Shown piece by piece: positions 34,450 through 42,615 of a stretch of 64,000 nt of DNA; the first letter of the stretch is position 1; every line of letters begins with the position of its first letter. The notes beneath the pieces are model-generated. The model had not been told where the DNA came from, made no database searches, and saw nothing but the letters and a program-made list of their open reading frames with translations. This DNA comes from Burkholderiales bacterium. GTDB taxonomy: Bacteria; Pseudomonadota; Gammaproteobacteria; Burkholderiales; Burkholderiaceae_E. The position numbers were made by a program, and so were the translations under genes. The DNA lies in the NCBI GenBank assembly GCA_029977705.1, contig JAPOKJ010000009.1:19138-83137 (forward strand). Reading direction: 5' to 3'.

Positions 34450-35055
34450 ATGAAGATCCGCGCCAGCGAACGCCTGTCCAGCCTCCTGTCCCTGCTGTTG
34501 CTGCTCGGGCTTGCTGCAGGCACCTATTACCTGGCCGAGAAGTCGGCCCAGTTCGACAACCCGAATGCCAAGGCCGCGGCCGCCCATGAGCCTGATTCCT
34601 TTGTCGACGGGCTGGTCGTCACCAAGGTCAATGCGCGTGGTGAACCGGTGTTCCGGCTCTCGTCGCGGCACATGGTGCACATTCCGCTCGACAACCGGAC
34701 GGAGTACGAGGCGCCGCTGCTGGTCAGCCTCGATACCGACAAGCCGCAGGTGACCCTCAGGGCCCTGCGTGCCCGCGCGTCAGGCGACGGCGAGGTCACC
34801 GAGTTGTTCGACCAGGTGGAGCTGGTGCGCGAGGCCGGCAAGGGCGAGGCCGGCCGTATCGAGCCGCGTGTGCGCATCACCAGCGACTCGATGACCTTGT
34901 ACAGCCCTGAGGAAATTGCCCGCACCACCGATGCGGTGAAAATTGAGTATGCTTCGTCCGTCCTGACCGGGGTGGGCATGGAATTCAATCACGCCACCCG
35001 CCAGTTCGCCCTGCACGGCAACGTCAGGGGTACCTACGTCACGCCCCCGAAATGA
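34450..35055 (+). CDS. lptC: LptC, inner-membrane anchor of the LPS bridge
   Basis: 201 residues. One N-terminal membrane helix (SLLLLLGLAAGTYYLAEKSA) is followed by a periplasmic beta-jellyroll: VVTKVNARGEPVFRLSSRHM and later VTLRALRARASGDGEVTELF. LptC accepts LPS from LptBFG and passes it to LptA. The 3' end overlaps lptA (ATGA). lptF and lptG are not in the window, as is usual. Confidence 0.92.
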   Translation: MKIRASERLSSLLSLLLLLGLAAGTYYLAEKSAQFDNPNAKAAAAHEPDSFVDGLVVTKVNARGEPVFRLSSRHMVHIPLDNRTEYEAPLLVSLDTDKPQVTLRALRARASGDGEVTELFDQVELVREAGKGEAGRIEPRVRITSDSMTLYSPEEIARTTDAVKIEYASSVLTGVGMEFNHATRQFALHGNVRGTYVTPPK

Positions 35056-35687
35056 GCCTGCTCTCCTTCCTTACGCGCCGCAATCCTGCGCCAGCCCTTT
35101 TTCTCAGGGCAATGCTGCTGGCACTGGCCTGCCTGGGCGGCACGGCCTGGGCCGAGAAGGCGGACCGTGACAAGCCCATGAACATCGAGGCCGACCGTAT
35201 GGAGTTGGACGACCTCAAGCAGGTTACCGTGTTCACCGGCAAGGTGCTGCTCACCAAGGGCACGATCATCGTGCGTGCCGATCGCCTGGTGCTGCGTCAG
35301 GATCCCGAGGGCTACCAGTACGGCATCGCCTATGGCAGTGCCGGCAAGGTCGCCAGTTTTCGCCAGAAGCGCGAGGGCGTGGATGAATACGTCGAGGGCT
35401 ACGGCGACGAGCTCGAATACGACGGCAAGGCCGAAATCGTCAAGCTGCGCCGCAATGCCGTGCTCAAGCGGCTCGAAAAGACCCGTCTGGTGGACGAGGT
35501 CTGCGGCAATCTGATCGTTTATCAGAGCCTGACGGAGATGTTCACCGCCGAGAGCGGGCCGGCCGGCACTTGCAATCCGAGCGGCCGCGTCAAGCTGATG
35601 ATCCAGCCGCGCAGCGATGTCAAGCCGGCGGCTGCGCCGGCCTCGCCCCTGCCGCCGCCGGCACTCAAGCCCAGCGAGCGTCCTTGA
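35052..35687 (+). CDS. lptA: LptA, periplasmic LPS transport protein
   Basis: 211 residues with a signal peptide ending GTAWA. The jellyroll part shows MNIEADRMELDDLKQVTVFT, GTIIVRADRLVLRQD, and VDEYVEGYGDELEYDGKAEI. It forms the bridge across the periplasm. The C-terminal tail after about 180 is rich in P and A and probably disordered. The stop overlaps the lptB start (TTGA). Confidence 0.94.
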   Translation: MSLLSFLTRRNPAPALFLRAMLLALACLGGTAWAEKADRDKPMNIEADRMELDDLKQVTVFTGKVLLTKGTIIVRADRLVLRQDPEGYQYGIAYGSAGKVASFRQKREGVDEYVEGYGDELEYDGKAEIVKLRRNAVLKRLEKTRLVDEVCGNLIVYQSLTEMFTAESGPAGTCNPSGRVKLMIQPRSDVKPAAAPASPLPPPALKPSERP

Positions 35688-36433
35688 GCGTTGCCAGCAC
35701 CCTCAGCGCCCAGCACCTGATGAAGGCCTATGGCGGCCGCCAGGTGGTCAAGGATGTGTCCTTGCAGGTGCAAAGCGGTCAGGTGGTGGGCTTGCTCGGC
35801 CCCAACGGCGCCGGCAAGACGACCTGCTTTTACATGATCGTCGGCCTGGTGGCCTGTGATGGCGGCACCATCACGTTGGACGAGCAGTCGATCGGCCATC
35901 TGCCGATCCATCGCCGCGCCCGCCTGGGCCTGTCCTACCTGCCCCAGGAAGCCTCGGTCTTTCGCAAGCTCACGGTTGAGGAAAACATCCTGGCGGTGCT
36001 GCAATTGCAGGTCGATGAGCAGGGCCGTGCGCTGTCCCGGCAGGCCTGCCAGAGCAAGCTGGAAGAACTGATCGGCGACCTGCAGATCGAGCACATCCGT
36101 ACCAACCTGGCACAGTCCCTGTCGGGCGGCGAGCGTCGCCGGGTCGAGATTGCCCGGGCGCTGGCCAACTCGCCGCGCTTCATCCTGCTCGATGAGCCTT
36201 TTGCCGGTGTCGACCCGATCGCGGTCATCGAGATCCAGAGAATTGTGCGATTTCTCAAACAACGGGGCATTGGCGTCCTGATAACCGACCACAACGTTCG
36301 CGAGACCCTTGGCATCTGTGACCAAGCCTATATCATTCGGGCTGGTACTGTTCTTGCTTCCGGCACCTCGTCCGAAGTCATCGAGAACGAAGATGTCCGC
36401 CGCTATTACCTGGGCGAGAACTTCTCGATGTAG
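35684..36433 (+). CDS. lptB: LptB, ATPase of LPS export
   Basis: 249 residues from a TTG at 35684 that overlaps the lptA stop. The protein begins SVASTLSAQHLMKAYGG, the expected family start. Walker A is GPNGAGKTT, signature SLSGGERRRVEIARAL, Walker B FILLDEPFAGVDPIA, and H-loop TDHNVRETL. LptB energizes extraction of LPS from the inner membrane. It is followed by rpoN, a very conserved pairing. Confidence 0.96.
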   Translation: MSVASTLSAQHLMKAYGGRQVVKDVSLQVQSGQVVGLLGPNGAGKTTCFYMIVGLVACDGGTITLDEQSIGHLPIHRRARLGLSYLPQEASVFRKLTVEENILAVLQLQVDEQGRALSRQACQSKLEELIGDLQIEHIRTNLAQSLSGGERRRVEIARALANSPRFILLDEPFAGVDPIAVIEIQRIVRFLKQRGIGVLITDHNVRETLGICDQAYIIRAGTVLASGTSSEVIENEDVRRYYLGENFSM

Positions 36434-36487
36434 TTGAGGATGCCTCTGATCGGGAGCCGTGCCGTGGCCTCTGGCATCGATTCCTGA

Positions 36488-37993
36488 ATGAAACCCTCGT
36501 TACAACTCCGGATTGGTCAGCATCTGGCGCTTACGCCCCAGTTGCAGCAGTCGCTCAAGCTGCTCCAGATGTCGACCCTCGAGTTGAACCAGGAAATCGA
36601 CCAGTTCCTGGTCGACAACCCGATGCTCGAGCGCCTGGACGACCCCCTGGATGCGGCCGTCAGCATCTCTGCCAGTGGCAGCCTGGCCAGTCGTGAGCAC
36701 AGCGATTTTGGCGAGCCTGGTGCCACGCCTGCTGGTGAAGACCTGTCCGGCAGTTCGGCCGCCGACAGCGTACCGGCGGAGGGCGGCACCTCCGACGACG
36801 GTTACGAGGGCGGTCGCGACGAGGGCCAGGACTGGACCTATGACACGCCCGGCAAGCCGCGCGACGATGACCAGGACGACAAGGACTATCCGCAACTGGC
36901 GGGCCTGCAGATCAGCCTGGGGGAGCACCTGCTCGGCCAAGTGGCGGCCATGCCCTGTTCGGTGCGTGACCGCGCCCTGATGACCTACCTGATCGACGAG
37001 ATCGGGCCGGACGGCTACCTGAATGCCAGCTTCGACGAATTGCTGGGCCAGTTGCCGGCCGAGCTCGAGGTCGATGCCAGTGAACTCGGCGCCGCGCTGC
37101 GCCTGATCCAGAGTTTTGATCCGGTTGGCGTCGGCGCACGCGATGTACGTGAGTGCCTGCTATTGCAGCTGACCGCAATGGAGGGCGTCGAGGACCCGGC
37201 CGCCCATGACCTGGCGCGCAGCATCCTGCTCGAGCACCTGGACCTGCTGGCGGCCAAGGACTTCGTGCGCCTGCGCCGGACCCTGCATTGCACCGACGAG
37301 CAGCTCAAGGCTGCACAGGCCATGATCGTGTCGCTGAATCCGCGGCCGGGCGCAGCCTTTGCCACATCCGATGCGACCTACATCGTTCCGGACGTGGTCG
37401 TCAAACGCAAGAAAAACGCCTGGATTGTGGAGCTTAACAAGGCCGTCATGCCGCGCCTGAAGGTCAATAATCTGTATGCCCAGATCCTGAAAAAAAACCG
37501 TGGACAACACAGCGACTTGAGCGCACAGTTGCAAGAAGCCCGATGGCTGATCAAGAACGTCGAACAGCGCTTCGACACCATCCTGCGTGTCTCGCAGGCC
37601 ATCGTAGATCGGCAGAAGGCGTTCTTCTCCCACGGTGCCGTCGCAATGCGGCCCCTGGTGTTGCGTGAGATTGCGGAGATGCTGGATCTTCATGAATCGA
37701 CGGTTTCCCGGGTCACGACCCAGAAATACATGCTCACGCCGAACGGGACGTTCGAACTCAAATATTTCTTTGGCAGCCATGTCGCGACCGACAGCGGCGG
37801 GGCTGCATCCAGCACGGCGATCCGCGCCGTCATCAAGCAACTCATTGAATCGGAGGACCCCAGACACCCCTTGTCAGACAGCGATATTGCCGACCTACTT
37901 GGAAAGCAGGGTTTCGTGGTAGCGCGCCGCACGGTGGCCAAGTATCGGGAAGCGATGAAACTCGCCCCGGTCGCCCAGCGCAAGGCGCTCTGA
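36488..37993 (+). CDS. rpoN: RNA polymerase sigma-54 factor
   Basis: 501 residues. Region I is the Q/L-rich start LRIGQHLALTPQLQQSLKLLQMS. An acidic region II follows (about 75-140, with EGGRDEGQDW and DDDQDDKDY). The core-binding region and HTH are next, and the RpoN box ARRTVAKYREAM is near residue 480. It directs transcription from -24/-12 promoters with enhancer-binding proteins. It lies between lptB and hpf as in most proteobacteria. Confidence 0.97.
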   Translation: MKPSLQLRIGQHLALTPQLQQSLKLLQMSTLELNQEIDQFLVDNPMLERLDDPLDAAVSISASGSLASREHSDFGEPGATPAGEDLSGSSAADSVPAEGGTSDDGYEGGRDEGQDWTYDTPGKPRDDDQDDKDYPQLAGLQISLGEHLLGQVAAMPCSVRDRALMTYLIDEIGPDGYLNASFDELLGQLPAELEVDASELGAALRLIQSFDPVGVGARDVRECLLLQLTAMEGVEDPAAHDLARSILLEHLDLLAAKDFVRLRRTLHCTDEQLKAAQAMIVSLNPRPGAAFATSDATYIVPDVVVKRKKNAWIVELNKAVMPRLKVNNLYAQILKKNRGQHSDLSAQLQEARWLIKNVEQRFDTILRVSQAIVDRQKAFFSHGAVAMRPLVLREIAEMLDLHESTVSRVTTQKYMLTPNGTFELKYFFGSHVATDSGGAASSTAIRAVIKQLIESEDPRHPLSDSDIADLLGKQGFVVARRTVAKYREAMKLAPVAQRKAL

Positions 37994-38058
37994 CCCGCGA
38001 GGGTCCCGCCACAGAACCCTAGACGACAAACCGAACTCGACCCTTAAGGAGAATCCTC

Positions 38059-38376
38059 ATGAACCTTTCGATCAGCGGCCATCATGTCAGCGTCACGCCG
38101 GCCCTGCGCGACTACGTTACCCAGAAGGTCGAGCGAATAACCCGGCACTTTGACCATGTCATCGACATGAACGTGTGCCTGAGTGTCGACAAGCAGGGCC
38201 AGAAGGCCGAGATCAATGTCCACGTCAAGGGCAAGGACTTGTTTGCCCAGGTCAGTGATGACAACCTGTATGCCGCCATCGACCTGCTCGTCGACAAGCT
38301 CGACCGTCAGGTGATCCGTCACAAGGATCGCAGCCAGGGCCATCAGCACGAGCCTCCCAAGCGCCTGCTCAGCTGA
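38059..38376 (+). CDS. hpf: Ribosome hibernation-promoting factor, short form
   Basis: 105 residues: [40 protein letters not shown] and [14 protein letters not shown] fit HPF. It binds the 30S subunit and promotes 100S ribosome dimers in stationary phase. The ribosome site AAGGAGAATC gives a good start at 38059. It follows rpoN by 65 bp. Confidence 0.95.
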   Translation: MNLSISGHHVSVTPALRDYVTQKVERITRHFDHVIDMNVCLSVDKQGQKAEINVHVKGKDLFAQVSDDNLYAAIDLLVDKLDRQVIRHKDRSQGHQHEPPKRLLS

Positions 38377-38470
38377 GGCATCCACCGGCCATGTCGCTTC
38401 GGGACGCCTCCCGTAGCGGCATGCCGACCGCCTGACGCTTCACATCCCGGCAGGTTGCTTCACGACTCCC

Positions 38471-38476
38471 TATAAT
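38471..38476 (+). promoter_or_regulatory. -10 box (TATAAT) before ptsN
   Basis: A perfect TATAAT in a 123-bp intergenic gap, 24 bp before the ptsN ATG. The -35 hexamer at normal spacing is poor. It suggests that ptsN-hprK-rapZ can be transcribed separately from rpoN-hpf. Confidence 0.5.
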
Positions 38477-38499
38477 GGGGGATAGAGAAATCTTCGCGA

Positions 38500-38970
38500 A
38501 TGAACCGAATCTCACGCCTGCTGGGCCCCAACATGGTCCAGATCGATGTATCCGTCAGCAGCAAGAAGCGCCTGTTCGAACAGGCCAGCCTCTTGTTCGA
38601 GAACAGCCATCGCCTGGAGCGGGGCAAGGTCTTTGACGCCTTGTTCGCACGTGAGCGTCTGGGCTCGACCGGGCTGGGCCACGGCGTTGCGATTCCGCAT
38701 GGCCGCATCCGTGGCCTCAAGGAGGCCGTCGGTGCGGTGATCCGCCTGTCCGAGCCGATTCCCTTCGAAGCCCCCGATGATGCCAACGTCGGCCTCTTCG
38801 TGTTCCTGTTGGTGCCTGAGAACGCCAACGAGGAACATCTCGAGATCCTCTCCGAGCTGGCCGAGGTGCTGTCCGACGATGATGTCCGCGAAAAGCTGCT
38901 CACCCTGGGCGACCCGACCCTGATCCACAAGGCGCTCGATGCCTGGGTGCCTTACCGTCCGGCCGCCTGA
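38500..38970 (+). CDS. ptsN: EIIA-Ntr, nitrogen-PTS phosphocarrier
   Basis: 156 residues, PTS EIIA type 2 fold. The phosphorylated histidine is H67 in GVAIPHGRI. SEPIPFEAPDDANVGLFVFL is a conserved family block. It takes phosphate from NPr/HPr and acts as a regulator (K+ transport, sigma-54 functions) rather than in sugar uptake. It lies next to rpoN and hprK, the classical arrangement. Confidence 0.96.
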   Translation: MNRISRLLGPNMVQIDVSVSSKKRLFEQASLLFENSHRLERGKVFDALFARERLGSTGLGHGVAIPHGRIRGLKEAVGAVIRLSEPIPFEAPDDANVGLFVFLLVPENANEEHLEILSELAEVLSDDDVREKLLTLGDPTLIHKALDAWVPYRPAA

Positions 38971-38984
38971 GGTCTTTTGCCACC

Positions 38985-39923
38985 ATGCCCAGTTCCGCCC
39001 TCACCCTTGGTGACCTCTTCGATCAGGTGCGGGAAAGCCTGGGCCTGTCATGGATCTCGGGCGAGGCCCAGCGCGGCACGGTCATCCCGGTCGAGAACTC
39101 CGAGCCCAGTGACCTGGTCGGCTTCCTCAACCTGATCCACCCCTCGCGCCTGCAGGTCTTCGGCCACGCCGAGACCGCGTACTTCTCGCGCCTGGATCCG
39201 CGCCGCCAGCAAGGCATCCTCAATGAACTGTTCGCCGGTGCGCCGCCTGCCGTCATCGTGGCCGAGGGCCTGGAAGGTCCGCCGGCCCTGCTCGAGCAGG
39301 CCGAACGCCATCGGCTGCCGATCCTGCGCAGCCGCTCGTCGGCGGCCACGGTCATCGACACGCTCCTGCAAACCCTGTCCAGTTCGCGCGGCGCCACGGT
39401 GTCGATGCATGGCGTGCTGATGGACGTACTGGGCATGGGGGTGCTGATCTCGGGCGAATCCGGCCTGGGCAAGAGCGAACTGGCACTGGAACTGATCAGC
39501 CGTGGCCATGGCCTGGTGGCCGATGATGTGGTCGAGTTCACCCGTACCGGTCCCTCGGCCATCGACGGGCGCTGCCCGGGCCTGCTGCAAAACCTGCTCG
39601 AGGTGCGCGGCCTGGGCCTGCTCGACATCAAGACGATCTTTGGCGAGACCGCCGTGCGGCGCAAGATGCGCCTGAAACTGATCGTGCACCTGGTGCGTCG
39701 CAGCACCATGGAAAGCGAATACGAGCGCCTGCCCCTGGAGGCGCTCAACCAGGTGGTGCTGGGCCTGCCGATCCGCAAGGTGGTGGTGCCAGTGGCTGCC
39801 GGCCGCAACCTGGCGGTGCTCACCGAGGCCGCCGTGCGCAGCACCATCCTGCAATTGCGCGGTATCGATACCGTGGCCGAGTTCATCTCGCGCCAGCAGC
39901 GCCAGATCACCGAGGAACAGTAG
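38985..39923 (+). CDS. hprK: HPr kinase/phosphorylase
   Basis: 312 residues. The N-terminal domain carries NPSD-like NLIHPSRLQVFG. The catalytic domain has Walker A GESGLGKSELALELI near 157 and the HprK signature EVRGLGLLDIKTIFG near 206. It phosphorylates a serine of HPr with ATP and can reverse the reaction. In betaproteobacteria it works with the incomplete nitrogen-PTS. The gap to ptsN is 14 bp. Confidence 0.96.
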   Translation: MPSSALTLGDLFDQVRESLGLSWISGEAQRGTVIPVENSEPSDLVGFLNLIHPSRLQVFGHAETAYFSRLDPRRQQGILNELFAGAPPAVIVAEGLEGPPALLEQAERHRLPILRSRSSAATVIDTLLQTLSSSRGATVSMHGVLMDVLGMGVLISGESGLGKSELALELISRGHGLVADDVVEFTRTGPSAIDGRCPGLLQNLLEVRGLGLLDIKTIFGETAVRRKMRLKLIVHLVRRSTMESEYERLPLEALNQVVLGLPIRKVVVPVAAGRNLAVLTEAAVRSTILQLRGIDTVAEFISRQQRQITEEQ

Positions 39924-39966
39924 CCTCGATGGCTCCCGACCCGACAGGACCTTGCATCCCGCAACC

Positions 39967-40851
39967 ATGCGCGTCGTACTGATCACCGGCATCTCGGGTT
40001 CGGGCAAATCGATTGCCCTGAACACGCTCGAGGACGATGGCTATTACTGCATCGACAACCTGCCCAGCCGTTTCCTGCATGAGGTGATCACCGGGTTGCA
40101 GGAGGCCGGCCATGAACGCATCGCGGTGGCCATCGATGTCCGTTCGGGCGAGTCGATCCAGGACATGCGCCAGTTGGCCAATGGGCTGGGTCGTTATGGG
40201 CAGGACGTCAAGATCATCTTCCTGAATGCCCGCTCCGACGTGCTGATTCAGCGCTACTCAGAGAGCCGGCGCCGTCACCCGATCAGCGTGCTGCCCGGAG
40301 CCGACGCCTCGATGACCCTGGCCGAGGCGATCGAGCATGAGCGCGAGCGCATGGGAGACCTGCAGGAGGCGGGCGTCGTGCTCGACACCAGCGATCTCAA
40401 TCCCAATGTCCTGCGCACCTGGGTGCGCGACCTGGTCGGTGCCGACCGGGCGCCGCTGACCCTGATGTTCCAGTCCTTTGCCTTCAAGCATGGCGTGCCC
40501 CTGGATGCCGACCTGGTCTTCGATGTGCGCTGCCTGCCCAATCCGCACTATGTGCCCGAGTTGACGCAACTCACCGGCCAGGATGCCGGTGTGGTCGAGT
40601 ACCTGCAGGCCATTCCTTCGGTGCAGCGCATGATCGACCACATCGCCGACTTTCTCCATACCTGGATGCCCAACTACATCATGGAAAACCGCAGCTACAT
40701 CACCGTGGCCATCGGTTGCACAGGGGGGCAGCACCGCTCGGTCTACTGCGTCGAGACCCTGGCGCAGCGTTTTCGCCGCCTCGAGCATGTGCTGGTACGG
40801 CACCGGGGCCTGGACCGCAAGGCTGCCCAGCGCGCCCAGCCGCAGGGCTGA
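39967..40851 (+). CDS. rapZ: RNase adapter protein / nucleotide-binding protein RapZ
   Basis: 294 residues from the ATG at 39967. Walker A is GISGSGKSIALN; DNLPSRFL and RRRHPI are family motifs, and the C-terminal domain has IGCTGGQHRSVY. In E. coli RapZ directs RNase E to the small RNA GlmZ and binds glucosamine-6-phosphate; whether the same RNA partner exists here is unknown. It follows hprK by 43 bp. Confidence 0.95.
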   Translation: MRVVLITGISGSGKSIALNTLEDDGYYCIDNLPSRFLHEVITGLQEAGHERIAVAIDVRSGESIQDMRQLANGLGRYGQDVKIIFLNARSDVLIQRYSESRRRHPISVLPGADASMTLAEAIEHERERMGDLQEAGVVLDTSDLNPNVLRTWVRDLVGADRAPLTLMFQSFAFKHGVPLDADLVFDVRCLPNPHYVPELTQLTGQDAGVVEYLQAIPSVQRMIDHIADFLHTWMPNYIMENRSYITVAIGCTGGQHRSVYCVETLAQRFRRLEHVLVRHRGLDRKAAQRAQPQG

Positions 40852-40853
40852 CC

Positions 40854-41450
40854 GTGCTGCCGATCTTTCCGCTGTCCACTGTCCTGTTCCCGGGCGGCTC
40901 GCTGCCCCTGCGCATCTTCGAGCCGCGCTACATGGACATGATCAAGGCCTGCCTGTCGCAGGGCAGCCGCTTCGGTGTCTGCCTGATCACCCAGGGCCAC
41001 GAAGTGGGTGCACCTGCCGTCCACGAGGCCGAGGGCTGCGAGGCCGAGGTCAGGGAGTGGGACATGGCGCAGCTGGGCATCCTGCAGGTGCGGGTGCTCG
41101 GCCTGCGCCGCTTCCGCATCCAGTCTTCCCAGGTGCGCAGCAATGGCCTGATCGAGGCCGAGGTCGATTACCTGCCCGACGAGGTCGAGCTGCCGCTGCC
41201 TGTAGAGCATGCGGCGCTGGCGAAGCTGATGCAACGCATCTGCGAGGAGCTCGAGGCCGGTGACGGGCCGTCTATCCTGCGGCGGGTTGAAACGCCGGGC
41301 CAGTTCGCATCGGCCAATTGGGTCGGCCAGCGCCTCTGTGAATGCCTGCCCCTGCCGCTGCCGATCAAACAGCGCCTGATGATGCTGGACGATCCGCTGG
41401 GCCGCCTGCAGGTGCTGCAGCATTTCCTGAAGCAGCAAGGCGTTCTCTGA
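40854..41450 (+). CDS. LON N-terminal-domain protein (LON peptidase substrate-binding type)
   Basis: 198 residues from a GTG at 40854, two bases after the rapZ stop. It starts LPIFPLSTVLFPGGSLPLRI, the typical LON substrate-binding (PUA-like) domain, with GSRFGVCLI and MAQLGILQVRVLGLRRF. There is no protease or ATPase domain. Function of the free-standing form is unknown. Its last 86 bp overlap the end of mutY on the other strand. Confidence 0.88.
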   Translation: MLPIFPLSTVLFPGGSLPLRIFEPRYMDMIKACLSQGSRFGVCLITQGHEVGAPAVHEAEGCEAEVREWDMAQLGILQVRVLGLRRFRIQSSQVRSNGLIEAEVDYLPDEVELPLPVEHAALAKLMQRICEELEAGDGPSILRRVETPGQFASANWVGQRLCECLPLPLPIKQRLMMLDDPLGRLQVLQHFLKQQGVL

Positions 41451-42615
41451 AAGTCTCGAGCAGGTAGGTCTTGATCGGCCTGGGCAGGGCCGCGCCCGCC
41501 AGCGCCGTGATCGGCATCCAGCGACGCTCTGGCCCATCGCCGCCTGCACCGCCCGGTTCGCTCACCTGCAGCACCGCAGGCGCTGCGCCCGGATGCAGAT
41601 GCAGCACGCGGGCCTGCAGCCTGAAATGGGTGAAGGCATGGCTGAACTGACCGCTGTGGCTGACGGCATCGGGTAACCCGCTCGGTGCGCCGATGGCCCG
41701 GCTCGCGGCTTTGGCCGCCGCCGGCTCGGCCGGCGGGCCGATGGGTTCGCTCATGGGAAGACTCCACAGCCCGCCCCACAGGCCCGGCGCCGGCTGCAAC
41801 TCGAGAAGCACTTGGGCGTCGCGTGTGGCGAGCACAAAGCAGGCCTGCCGAGTCGGCACTGCCTTGCGCTTGCGGGCGCTTGGCAGGCTTGCCTGCAGGC
41901 CGCAACGCGCGGCCTGGCACTGCCCCTGCAGCGGGCAGTCCCCGCAGCGCGGTCGGCGCAGGCTGCACAGGCTGGCCCCCAGGTCCATCAGGCCCTGGGT
42001 ATAGGCCCGTATGTCCTGCTCTGGCAATTGCTGACGGGCAATCGTCCACAACTCGCGTTCGTGGGCGGGCAGCGATTGATCGGCGGCCAGGGCGAACACC
42101 CGCGCCAGCACGCGCTTGACGTTGCCATCGAGGATGGCGGCACGGGCACCGAAGCTGAAGACTGCGATCGCTGCGGCCGTGGAGGGTCCGATGCCGGGCA
42201 GTTGTGCCAGCGCTTCGGGCTGCTCGGGAAACCGGCCGCCATGGTCGCTCACGACGGCCTGCGCACAGCGGTGCAGGTTGCGGGCGCGACTGTAATAGCC
42301 CAATCCGCTCCACAGGGCCATGACCTGTTCGAGTGGGGCCGCTGCCAGGGCCTGCACATCGGGAAAGCGTGCCAGAAAGGCCTGGTAGTAAGGGATGACC
42401 GTTGCCACCTGGGTCTGCTGCAGCATGATTTCGGACAGCCAGACCCGATACGGGTCGCGCACCTGCCAGGGCAGGTCATGGCGGCCGGCCCGCTTTTGCC
42501 AGGCGATCAGCGAGGGGGCAATCTGCAGCGATGAAAAGGCACCCGGTGAGCCTTGCGGCGCGTGGATCAGCGGGCGCGCAGGAGCGCCTGGGTCAGGGGA
42601 GGGAAGCCTCGGCAT
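41365..42615 (-). CDS. mutY: Adenine DNA glycosylase MutY
   Basis: 416 residues from the ATG at 42615. It removes adenine mispaired with 8-oxoguanine. The catalytic Glu is in VWLSEIMLQQTQVATV, the helix-hairpin-helix is LPGIGPSTAAAIAVF, and the catalytic Asp is in AILDGNVKRVLAR. The [4Fe-4S] cysteines follow the C-x6-C-x2-C-x5-C pattern (CSLRRPRCGDCPLQGQC) around 210-230. A NUDIX-like 8-oxoG recognition domain ends the protein; the final 23 residues are a low-complexity tail that overlaps the LON-domain gene antisense. The start overlaps the dynamin gene's end by 23 bp. Confidence 0.94.
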   Translation of the reverse strand: MPRLPSPDPGAPARPLIHAPQGSPGAFSSLQIAPSLIAWQKRAGRHDLPWQVRDPYRVWLSEIMLQQTQVATVIPYYQAFLARFPDVQALAAAPLEQVMALWSGLGYYSRARNLHRCAQAVVSDHGGRFPEQPEALAQLPGIGPSTAAAIAVFSFGARAAILDGNVKRVLARVFALAADQSLPAHERELWTIARQQLPEQDIRAYTQGLMDLGASLCSLRRPRCGDCPLQGQCQAARCGLQASLPSARKRKAVPTRQACFVLATRDAQVLLELQPAPGLWGGLWSLPMSEPIGPPAEPAAAKAASRAIGAPSGLPDAVSHSGQFSHAFTHFRLQARVLHLHPGAAPAVLQVSEPGGAGGDGPERRWMPITALAGAALPRPIKTYLLETFRERLAASGNAAAPAGGPADRPASSGAV

